A DNA stretch of 35,403 nt from the IMG/VR virus record IMGVR_UViG_3300045581_000162, positions 1-35,403 of that record. One strand, written 5' to 3'. This DNA is from a virus. The notes under the pieces were generated by a model. That model did not search any database, was not told the origin of the DNA, and saw only the letters and a list, made by a program, of their open reading frames with translations. A program made the position numbers and the translations under genes. Of this stretch, positions 5,217 to 11,845 are shown piece by piece (position 1 is the first letter of the stretch; every line of letters starts with the position of its first letter).

Positions 5217-7202
5217 ATGACTGCACCGTTTGATCGCATTTTGGTCATTGACTTTGAGACGTATTACGACAGCCGGGAGTACACGATACGCAAGATGACC
5301 ACCGAGGAGTACGTTCGAGATCCCAGGTTCAAAGCATTCGGGCTGTGCGTAAAAGAGGTGGGAGGTAAGCAGCCTACGAAGTGGGTACGTGGGGAGGATA
5401 TTCCAGCCTGGGCAGACGGTATTGACTGGAGCCGCACCGCAGTGCTGGCCCACAATGCTCAGTTCGATGTAACGATTTTGTCGTGGCGCTACGGGATTCA
5501 GCCTGCGTTCATCCTCGATACGCTGTCGATGGCTCGGGCAGTTCGTGGTGTGGAGGGTGGCAATAGTTTGGCCCAGATTGCGGCAGACTTCGGCCTGCCT
5601 GAGAAGGGTAAAGCTATCCACAAGACGGATGGCGTGTTGGAGCTGCTGCCCGCTATCGAGGCGGAGCTAGCTGATTACTGCGCCCATGACGTGTATCTGT
5701 GTGAGCAGATCTTTCTTACTCTGAGCAAGGGCTACCCGAAAAGCGAGCTTCGCTTGATCGACCTCACCCTCAAGATGTACACCCGCCCCCTGCTGGAGCT
5801 GGATCAAGACATGCTCACCGATGCGCTGCACACCGAGCGCGAACAACGCGAGTCGCTACTGAAGCGGCTCGATGTCGAGGAGGCTGACCTAGCAAGCAAT
5901 CCCAAGTTTGCGGAGATTTTGAAGCGCCTGGGGGTGCCACCCCCAATGAAGAAGAAAAAGCCCACCGTCAAGACGCCGAATCCCGAGGGAAGCACATTTG
6001 CTTTCGCAAAAAACGACGCGCTATTCCAGGCGCTACTTAACAGCGAGAACGAAGACATCACGCTATTGTGCGAAGCCCGATTGAAGGTTAAGTCTACGAC
6101 CGAGAGAACACGGGCACAACGGTTTCTAGACATCTCAAAACGGGGGAGGCTTCCTGTCCCACTGTCATATTACGGCGCGCTGTCAGGGCGTTGGACTGCG
6201 GCAAAGGGGTCTTCGATCAACATGCAGAACCTCAAGCGGGGGAGTTTTTTGCGTTCTGCAATCATGGCACCAGAGGGCTGTGTGCTGGGCGTCGGAGACC
6301 TTTCTCAGATCGAGCCGCGTGTGCTGGCATGGCTTGCCGACTATGAAGACATGCTGGCCATTTTTAGGGCCAAAGGCGATCCCTACGCCATGTTCGGCGC
6401 TCAGATGTTCAATATACCTGGGATGACCAAAGAGAGCCATCCTGATCTTCGCCAATCTGCAAAAAGTGCTTTGTTGGGCGCAGGTTACGGTCTCGGGTGG
6501 GCAAGTTTTTCTACTCAACTACTGACGGGGTTCCTTGGAGCACCCCCTATTCGCTATGACAAAACGATTGCAAAAAAACTGGGCGTTACGTCGGACTACA
6601 TTGAACGGTTCATCGACTGGGAAGAGAACATCCTACGCATGCAAGAGATTCCGCATACTTGCTCGACGAAAGATCTACTCATCCATTGCATCGCCGCAAA
6701 GAAGATCATTGAGCTTTACCGAGCCGCTGCCCATCCTGTTGCCGGATTTTGGGAGCTATGCGAAAGCCTCATTCAAAGATCGCTTGCTGACGGTGAAGAG
6801 TATCGTCACAAGTGCTTGGTCTTCCGCAAAGAAGAGATTGTGCTTCCCAATGGGATGAGTCTGCGGTATCCTAACATTCGTCAGCAAAAAGATGCGCGTG
6901 GGAGACCGAGATGGGTGTACGGTCCAGACGCTACGAGCATTTACGGCGGCAAGATTACGAATAACGTCACCCAGGGCGTAGCCCGTATTGTTATGACCGA
7001 TGGAATGCTCAGGACAGCGAAACGCTATCCTGTGGCAGGCACCGTGCATGACGAGCAGATTATTGTTGTACCCGAGAGCGAGAGTAAAGAGGCACTAGCG
7101 TGGATGCTAGAGCAGATGACGCTTGAGCCGAGCTATATGCCGGGGATACCCCTGGCCGCTGAAGGTGGCGTTCACCGACGTTACGGACTAGCTAAAAAAT
7201 AA
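5217..7202 (+). CDS. Family A DNA polymerase with 3'-5' exonuclease domain, 661 aa
   Basis: ATG at 5217 has GAGG 5 nt upstream; a TTG at 5199 is a possible alternative. Proofreading motifs are intact: Asp12-x-Glu14 (Exo I), N80 with F83-D84 (Exo II) and Y154 with D158 (Exo III). Polymerase motifs follow: SGRW near 323, motif A D361-LSQIE, motif B R412-x3-K416 with Y424-G425, and motif C HDE at 611-613. This is the catalytic set of a PolA-type replicative phage enzyme with both polymerase and editing activity. There is no 5'-nuclease domain, as usual for phage versions. It is probably the main replicase, working with the primase-helicase and the SSB-like protein downstream. Confidence 0.95.
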   Translation: MTAPFDRILVIDFETYYDSREYTIRKMTTEEYVRDPRFKAFGLCVKEVGGKQPTKWVRGEDIPAWADGIDWSRTAVLAHNAQFDVTILSWRYGIQPAFILDTLSMARAVRGVEGGNSLAQIAADFGLPEKGKAIHKTDGVLELLPAIEAELADYCAHDVYLCEQIFLTLSKGYPKSELRLIDLTLKMYTRPLLELDQDMLTDALHTEREQRESLLKRLDVEEADLASNPKFAEILKRLGVPPPMKKKKPTVKTPNPEGSTFAFAKNDALFQALLNSENEDITLLCEARLKVKSTTERTRAQRFLDISKRGRLPVPLSYYGALSGRWTAAKGSSINMQNLKRGSFLRSAIMAPEGCVLGVGDLSQIEPRVLAWLADYEDMLAIFRAKGDPYAMFGAQMFNIPGMTKESHPDLRQSAKSALLGAGYGLGWASFSTQLLTGFLGAPPIRYDKTIAKKLGVTSDYIERFIDWEENILRMQEIPHTCSTKDLLIHCIAAKKIIELYRAAAHPVAGFWELCESLIQRSLADGEEYRHKCLVFRKEEIVLPNGMSLRYPNIRQQKDARGRPRWVYGPDATSIYGGKITNNVTQGVARIVMTDGMLRTAKRYPVAGTVHDEQIIVVPESESKEALAWMLEQMTLEPSYMPGIPLAAEGGVHRRYGLAKK

Positions 7203-7212
7203 GGGGGGTATT

Positions 7213-7896
7213 GTGCAAGCCGATCCGACCGAGAGAATCATAAGGTGGTCTCACAGCGCGTTGAAAGACTATGAAGGTTGTGCAAGGCGGTATTACGAAG
7301 TCAAAGTTCTGAGCAAGTACCCGTTCCAAGAGACCGATGCCACACGCTACGGGGTCGAGGTACATAAAGCGATTGAGGAGTACATCAAAGACGGTACGCC
7401 GATCCCAGCCGCCTATGCGCAGTTCCAGCCGACGGTAGATGCACTACTTAAAAAGCCGGGGCGCAAGCTCGCAGAACATGAGATGGCACTGACGAAGACG
7501 TTGCAGCCCTGCGATTGGAAAGCAAAAGAGGTATGGGTTCGCGGCATCGCTGACATTTTGATTGTCAATGACGACAATCTGACCGCGTGGGTGGGCGACT
7601 GGAAAACGGGCAGCAATAAATACCCTGACCAGGATCAGCTTGTTCTGATGTCTCTGATGGTGTTTGCGCACTTTCCGCACATACGCAAAGTCAATAGTGC
7701 GCTGCTGTTCATCGTCAAAAACTCGATGGTGAAGATGCAGATGTTGCGTGAGCAGGCCGAGGCGGCTTGGTGGAAATATCGTGAGAGAACGGCGCGACTT
7801 GAGGCAAGCTACGCTAACAACGTGTGGCACCCCACGCCCACCCCGTTATGCCGATGGTGTCAAGTGACGGGGTGCGAGTTCAACCCAAAACACTAG
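7213..7896 (+). CDS. Cas4/RecB-like PD-(D/E)XK nuclease with four cysteines, 227 aa
   Basis: GTG start at 7213 with GGGGGG 4 nt upstream. Core motifs are SHSALKDYEGCARRYY at the N-terminus, H51 in GVEVHKAIEEY, GIADIL with Asp near 114, and GDWKTG with Asp129 and Lys131. A Gln-containing helix follows (DQDQLVLMS). Cysteines at 23, 213, 216 and 221 have the one-plus-three spacing seen in the iron-sulfur nucleases Cas4 and AddB. The length fits a stand-alone RecB-type exonuclease. It is likely a DNA end-processing exonuclease in replication or recombination. No cas1 or CRISPR array is present, so a CRISPR role is not supported. Confidence 0.88.
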   Translation: MQADPTERIIRWSHSALKDYEGCARRYYEVKVLSKYPFQETDATRYGVEVHKAIEEYIKDGTPIPAAYAQFQPTVDALLKKPGRKLAEHEMALTKTLQPCDWKAKEVWVRGIADILIVNDDNLTAWVGDWKTGSNKYPDQDQLVLMSLMVFAHFPHIRKVNSALLFIVKNSMVKMQMLREQAEAAWWKYRERTARLEASYANNVWHPTPTPLCRWCQVTGCEFNPKH

Positions 7897-7904
7897 AGGC
7901 AATC

Positions 7905-8144
7905 ATGGTTCAGAAAAACGGAAAAATTGACTGGAAGCATAAATACAAACTTCAGGTGGCCAGCGGTGAGACGAAGGATCAGCTAGAGCGGCAAAAAGCC
8001 CGACGTGCTTACGATAAAGAAGGTGTTGACAGAACGGGTAAGCACATAGATCACGTTAAGCCGCTGCGCTCAGGGGGCAAGACGACAAAAGGCAATCTGC
8101 GGCTTAGAAGTCCAAAAGCCAACATGAAAGACAACGGGAGATAG
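7905..8144 (+). CDS. Small HNH endonuclease, 79 aa
   Basis: I use ATG 7905 (MVQKNGKIDWKHKY) because it falls just after the previous stop; the frame is open back to 7824. The C-terminal half is an HNH motif: GKHIDHVKPL with Asp49-His50, N64 in KGNLRL, and a final NMKDNG. It lacks the CxxC zinc pairs of some HNH enzymes. The basic N-terminal half may contact DNA. It could be a free-standing homing-type nuclease or part of the recombination set; its tight packing between two replication genes argues that it is fixed there. Confidence 0.85.
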   Translation: MVQKNGKIDWKHKYKLQVASGETKDQLERQKARRAYDKEGVDRTGKHIDHVKPLRSGGKTTKGNLRLRSPKANMKDNGR

Positions 8145-8146
8145 GC

Positions 8147-9712
8147 TTGGAGATCCTAGAAAATAAAGCGGTGCTGATTCGCACCAGAGCGCCGCAAAAA
8201 TATACCGTGATCCCCAAGAGCCGCATTGTGGAGGATCACGGTAATGGGGGGTATACCGTAGCGGTGTATTTCGGTCTGGATGAAATGCGGGTTTTAAAAA
8301 ACCTGGGGGTCAAGAGCGTTGTATCCCCCATCACCCGCAAATACAACTGGCCTGGGCGATACAAGCCGATGGCGCACCAGATCGAGACGGCATCATTTCT
8401 GACGCTGCACAGAAAGGCTTTTTGTTTCAATGACCCTGGGACCGGGAAGACGCTCTCCGCGCTGTGGGCAGCAGACTATTTGATGCAGCGCGGCGATGTG
8501 CGGCGCGTACTCATACTGTGCCCGCTCTCGATCATGCACAGCGCCTGGATGGGCGACATCATGAACTCTGTGATGCACCGCAGCGCAATCGTGGCACATC
8601 ACCCCAACGCTGCACGCCGGATTGAGATGGTGCAGGGGGATTACGAGTTTGTTATCACAAACTATGAAGGTCTTAATCTTATCGGTAATGAGATACGTAA
8701 TGACGGCAGGTTTGATTTAGTGATAGTTGATGAGGCCAACGCATATAAGAACCCCTCCACGATTCGCTGGAAGTCATTAAACAGCGTCGTAAAACCTGAC
8801 ACTTATCTATGGATGATGACAGGAACCCCCGCTTCGCAGTCGCCGCTTGATGCGTATGGGTTAGCCAAGCTGGTGCACCCGAACTCGGTACCGAAGTTTT
8901 TGGGGGCGTGGCGCGACAAGGTTATGCGCCAGATAACGCAGTTTAAGTGGGCACCTAAACCGGAAGCGAAAAAGGTCGTGTATGACACGCTTCAGCCCGC
9001 GATACGGTTTACAAAAGAGCAGTGTCTAGACCTTCCCCCCGTCGTGACTGTGACGCGGATCGTCCCGCTTTCACCTCAGCAACACAAATACTATAAGCTG
9101 CTGAAAGAACAGATGTTAGTGCAGGCTGCTGGCGAGACGATCAGTGCAGTGAACGCCGGAGTCATGGTGAGCAAGCTGCTCCAGGTGTCAGCAGGTGCGG
9201 CCTACACTGACGAGAAAGAAGTTGTCACGTTTGATGCGTCGGGCAGGCTCAAGGCGATAACTGAGGTTATCGAGGAGACTTCGCGCAAAGTCATCGTGTT
9301 CGCGCTGTTCCGCTCCAGCATTGACACGATCTCACAGCATTTAGAGTCGCAGGGGATCAAGACGGCGCAGATTCACGGCGATGTGAGCGCAACAAAGCGT
9401 GGGCAGATCATCAACGCATTTCAGCACAGCCCAGACATTCAAGTGCTCGTGATGCAGCCCCAGGCTACGGCGCACGGCATTACGCTGACAGCAGCCGATA
9501 CGGTGGTGTTTTATGGCCCGTTGATGAGTGTTGAGATGTATCTGCAATGTATCGCGCGGGCCGACCGTAAGGGTCAGACATCAGACAAAGTGACGGTGGT
9601 GCACATCATGAGTAGTGCGATTGAAGAAAAGCTGTTCAAAGCGCTGGCTGCAAAAGTCACCGACCACGCACTGCTCACTAGGCTGTTCGACGCAGAAGTT
9701 AAAAATTCTTAA
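8147..9712 (+). CDS. SNF2-type superfamily 2 helicase, 521 aa
   Basis: TTG start at 8147 with GGGAG 6 nt upstream; the next in-frame ATG is 46 codons later and would lose conserved-looking sequence. Motifs in order are YKPMAHQ (Q-like motif, about 72-78), DPGTGKT (Walker A, 96-102), VDEAN (Walker B/DEAx, 194-198) and MTGTP (motif III, 224-228). The second RecA domain has QIHGDVS, a late MQPQATAHGITL segment and RADRKGQ (motif VI). The order and the RADRKGQ end are typical of SNF2-family DNA translocases. It likely remodels or unwinds DNA during replication or recombination together with the adjacent nucleases. Confidence 0.92.
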   Translation: MEILENKAVLIRTRAPQKYTVIPKSRIVEDHGNGGYTVAVYFGLDEMRVLKNLGVKSVVSPITRKYNWPGRYKPMAHQIETASFLTLHRKAFCFNDPGTGKTLSALWAADYLMQRGDVRRVLILCPLSIMHSAWMGDIMNSVMHRSAIVAHHPNAARRIEMVQGDYEFVITNYEGLNLIGNEIRNDGRFDLVIVDEANAYKNPSTIRWKSLNSVVKPDTYLWMMTGTPASQSPLDAYGLAKLVHPNSVPKFLGAWRDKVMRQITQFKWAPKPEAKKVVYDTLQPAIRFTKEQCLDLPPVVTVTRIVPLSPQQHKYYKLLKEQMLVQAAGETISAVNAGVMVSKLLQVSAGAAYTDEKEVVTFDASGRLKAITEVIEETSRKVIVFALFRSSIDTISQHLESQGIKTAQIHGDVSATKRGQIINAFQHSPDIQVLVMQPQATAHGITLTAADTVVFYGPLMSVEMYLQCIARADRKGQTSDKVTVVHIMSSAIEEKLFKALAAKVTDHALLTRLFDAEVKNS

Positions 9713-9720
9713 AAAGGGGG

Positions 9721-9748
9721 TTGCATGACGTAAAAATTCATCTATGAT
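9721..9748 (+). promoter_or_regulatory. Possible sigma-70-like promoter
   Basis: TTGCAT (9721-9726) and TATGAT (9743-9748) are separated by 16 bases, in the 71-base gap after the helicase. The -10 matches 5 of 6 consensus bases and the -35 only 3 of 6. It would drive the coiled-coil protein, SSB-like protein, regulator and primase-helicase. Assignment is by eye. Confidence 0.45.
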
Positions 9749-9783
9749 TGTCAAACATTGGACAAAAAAGAAAGAGGCTACAA

Positions 9784-10194
9784 ATGAACGAAACCGAGTC
9801 TGCTAGCGTGCCGATGGACAAGCTAGCCCGGACGTATCGCAAGATACAGGCCCGGATACAAGAACTGACAACGGCTTATGAGACTGAGATCGAGCGTTTG
9901 AAAGTGCAGCAAGATGTTATCAAGACCGCGCTCAAAGATCAGATGTTGGCTCTTGGCCTGAAGTCAGTCAATACGCAGGAGGGTACAGTCGTCTTATCGA
10001 CAAAAACGCGGTATTCAACCCAGGACTGGGATAGCTTCAAGACGTTCATAGTCCAGCACGATGCTGTGGATTTGCTCGAAAAGCGCATCGCGCAGACGAA
10101 CATGGCCACATTTTTGAAAGACAACCCGGGTGTTGTTCCGCCTGGACTTAACTCTAACTCTGAATACGCAATAAGCGTAAGGAAACCGAAATGA
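9784..10194 (+). CDS. Gp157/Gam-like coiled-coil protein, 136 aa
   Basis: ATG at 9784 has AGAGG 6-7 nt upstream and lies after the candidate promoter, so I prefer it to the in-frame ATG at 9748. The N-terminal half is a long coiled coil (DKLARTYRKIQARIQEL through IERLKVQQDVIKTALK). It is followed by a strand-rich GLKSVNTQEGTVVLS segment and TQDWDSFKTFIV, ending in PPGLNSNSEYAISVRKPK. This layout resembles phage Gp157 and Gam-like proteins, some of which protect DNA ends, but sequence identity to those cannot be shown here. It is coupled to the next gene by ATGA. Confidence 0.65.
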   Translation: MNETESASVPMDKLARTYRKIQARIQELTTAYETEIERLKVQQDVIKTALKDQMLALGLKSVNTQEGTVVLSTKTRYSTQDWDSFKTFIVQHDAVDLLEKRIAQTNMATFLKDNPGVVPPGLNSNSEYAISVRKPK

Positions 10195-10346
10195 AAGAAA
10201 TGACTTTTACATTTACCGAAGCCCAGGCCCAAGTAATTCTTAACGCCCTGGCTGCACGCCCTTACGCCGAAGTCAGCGGGATCATTGAAGCATTTCTAAC
10301 CCAAGCAAACCAACAAGCACAAGCCCAAACCAAGGAGAGCATCTGA
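10191..10346 (+). CDS. Small protein between coiled-coil and SSB-like genes, 51 aa
   Basis: ATG at 10191 overlaps the previous TGA and the stop TGA (10344-10346) overlaps the next ATG, so it is coupled on both sides. The product starts MKEMTFTFTEAQAQVILNAL and ends in a Gln/Ala-rich tail (QANQQAQAQTKE). A beta strand followed by a helix, with ARPYAEV next, resembles short phage proteins of unknown function found beside recombination genes. A strong AAGGAG for the next gene lies in its last codons. Confidence 0.7.
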   Translation: MKEMTFTFTEAQAQVILNALAARPYAEVSGIIEAFLTQANQQAQAQTKESI

Positions 10347-11341
10347 TGAGCAACGTAACCATTTTTAACCCTTCCCAAGCGCCCGCATTCGCTCGTAAAG
10401 GCGAGTTGTCCGATATGGCCAAGGCCCTGGCCGGCGGTGGTGGCGGTGGTAAGCGCATCTCGATCAAGGGCGGTGTGTTCCGTCTTATGAGCGCCGGGAA
10501 AGAAGTGGCAAGCATTGATGACCGCCACCTCAATGTCGTGCTCGTGAAGGCTGCTCCAAAGATCAGCCGCGTTTTCTACATGAAGAGCTACGACTCTGAG
10601 AATGTTGGAGCGCCTGATTGCTGGTCCGCTGACGGCGTGAAGCCGAGCTCTGAAGCTGCGAATCCGCAGCACACGTCGTGTAACGACTGCCCCAAGAACA
10701 TCGCAGGCTCTGGCCAAGGTAACAGCCGCGCTTGCCGCTATCAACAGCGTCTGGCGGTGGTGACTGAGAACGATATGGGCGGTGACGTTTTGCAGTTGGC
10801 GCTGCCTGCTACGTCTATTTTTGGTAAGGCGGAAGGCGATAACCGCCCTCTTCAAGAGTATGCTCGCTATCTCGTGGCGCAAGGGATCAACCCCGAGACT
10901 GTTGTTACGCAGATGCGGTTCGATACCAAGAGCGAGTCGCCTAAGCTGTTCTTCAAAGCTGTGCGTTGGCTGACCGACGATGAGTACGGGATTGTTGAAC
11001 AGCAAGCAGCATCCGAGGAAGCCCTTAAAGCAATCACGATGACTGTTGCTAAGATGGACGGAGTTGGTGCGGCCCCTGTGCTCGAAGGACGCCCGCCTGC
11101 AAAGGCGAAGCCTGCCCCGGTAGCGGTTGTCGAAGAAGATGAGGAAGAGGTTGAAGCTCCCGCTCCTGCGCCCGTAGCAAAGCCCGTTCGCAAGGCTAAG
11201 GCGGCCCCGGTAGTGCAGGAAGTCGCGGAAGATAGCGACGAGATCGACGAGCCTGAAGTTCGTAAAGAGCCGGTCAAGAAGCCCGCTGTGCAGAGCCCGC
11301 CTACGCTGGCTGACATGGTGAGCGACTGGGACGACGAGTGA
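10346..11341 (+). CDS. Probable single-stranded DNA-binding protein with zinc motif and acidic tail, 331 aa
   Basis: ATG at 10346 follows AAGGAGAG. Residues 1-235 form a compact domain with a Gly-rich loop (six glycines at 30-35). Four cysteines, C92, C112, C115 and C130, are spaced C-x19-C-x2-C-x14-C and could hold zinc. Residues 245-331 are a Pro/Ala linker with Glu/Asp blocks that ends SDWDDE, a strongly acidic C-terminus with a terminal aromatic. A zinc-containing core with an acidic tail is the organisation of T4 gp32-like SSBs, whose tail binds replication partners. The gene lies between the helicase and the primase-helicase. The assignment is by architecture, not by direct homology. 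Confidence 0.6.
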   Translation: MSNVTIFNPSQAPAFARKGELSDMAKALAGGGGGGKRISIKGGVFRLMSAGKEVASIDDRHLNVVLVKAAPKISRVFYMKSYDSENVGAPDCWSADGVKPSSEAANPQHTSCNDCPKNIAGSGQGNSRACRYQQRLAVVTENDMGGDVLQLALPATSIFGKAEGDNRPLQEYARYLVAQGINPETVVTQMRFDTKSESPKLFFKAVRWLTDDEYGIVEQQAASEEALKAITMTVAKMDGVGAAPVLEGRPPAKAKPAPVAVVEEDEEEVEAPAPAPVAKPVRKAKAAPVVQEVAEDSDEIDEPEVRKEPVKKPAVQSPPTLADMVSDWDDE

Positions 11342-11346
11342 GTTTA

Positions 11347-11407
11347 GAGGGGGGCCAGACGTAACGCATCTGGTCTTAAAAGCATCGGCGAAAGATCACC
11401 CCTCGCC
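11347..11407 (+). promoter_or_regulatory. Candidate structured leader of the HTH regulator gene
   Basis: The 79-base gap holds a hairpin GGCCAGA (11353-11359) with TCTGGTC (11369-11375), one G-T pair, 9-nt loop. A second hairpin pairs GGCGA (11387-11391) with TCGCC (11403-11407). The loop of the second contains CCCC (11399-11402), which can pair with the GGGG at 11349-11352 just 5' of the first hairpin. The alternative is an outer helix GAGGGG/CCCCTC enclosing hairpin 1. The element ends 13 bases before the start codon, so it could control translation. Confidence 0.4.
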
Positions 11408-11420
11408 ATAGGCAAACACT

Positions 11421-11690
11421 ATGCGAAATAAAAACGACGACACGTTAAACGCAAACTCGCCGCTTGGCGTATGGCTAGTACATCTAGCCGCGCAACATAA
11501 CGTGTCAATCACAAAGATTGCCAGAGCGGTCGGGGCTTCGCGGCAAACGATATACAACTGGGGGCATGGGCGACAAATGCTCTCCGTGTTCCAGCCGCGT
11601 GTTCAAAAGATCGTATCTATACTTAAAAACACCAAACAGGAAGAAGAAGCGTGGAGAAAAATATGTCAAGCATTCGACCTCAGCTTTTGA
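11421..11690 (+). CDS. Small helix-turn-helix transcriptional regulator, 89 aa
   Basis: ATG at 11421 (MRNKNDDTLNAN), with AGG 8 nt upstream. The core is an HTH of the XRE/Cro type: SPLGVWLVHLAAQHNVSITK, then IARAVGASRQTIYNWGHGR, where the second block is the helix-turn-recognition helix. The C-terminal third is a Lys/Glu helix. No ligand or oligomerisation domain is visible. It could repress the early block or the replication genes. There is no opposing regulator or integrase in view to suggest a lysogeny switch. It overlaps the next small gene by 28 bases. Confidence 0.8.
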   Translation: MRNKNDDTLNANSPLGVWLVHLAAQHNVSITKIARAVGASRQTIYNWGHGRQMLSVFQPRVQKIVSILKNTKQEEEAWRKICQAFDLSF

Positions 11691-11824
11691 GCGATGAAGA
11701 GCTTTTGCGCTATTCATGGGTGAACGGCATTGAGCACTTGTCTGCGGAGTGGGTGACCGAGCTTGTGGCTCGGATGGAGAAACTCATTGACGAAAACACG
11801 TCTCTGAAAAAAGTTTCCGACTAA
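11663..11824 (+). CDS. Small acidic protein, 53 aa
   Basis: ATG at 11663 is preceded by GGAG about 7 nt upstream and overlaps the regulator's end. The 53-residue product starts MSSIRPQLLSDEELLRYSW and ends in a short coiled coil (ELVARMEKLIDENTSLKKV). Function unknown. It is placed 21 bases before the primase-helicase gene, whose GAGGGG ribosome-binding site lies in the gap. It is below a 60-codon cutoff but its codon pattern and spacing support a real gene. Confidence 0.6.
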   Translation: MSSIRPQLLSDEELLRYSWVNGIEHLSAEWVTELVARMEKLIDENTSLKKVSD

Positions 11825-11845
11825 TCCACACTGCGAGGGGTCTAC

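Noticed and set aside
7213-7896. CRISPR adaptation gene (Cas4)
   Set aside because: Only the Cas4-like fold is present; no cas1, cas2 or repeat array is seen, and phage replication modules often carry such nucleases.
11421-11690. Lysogeny repressor of a temperate phage
   Set aside because: The HTH protein is small, has no dimerisation or cleavage domain, and no divergent cro-like gene or integrase is in view.
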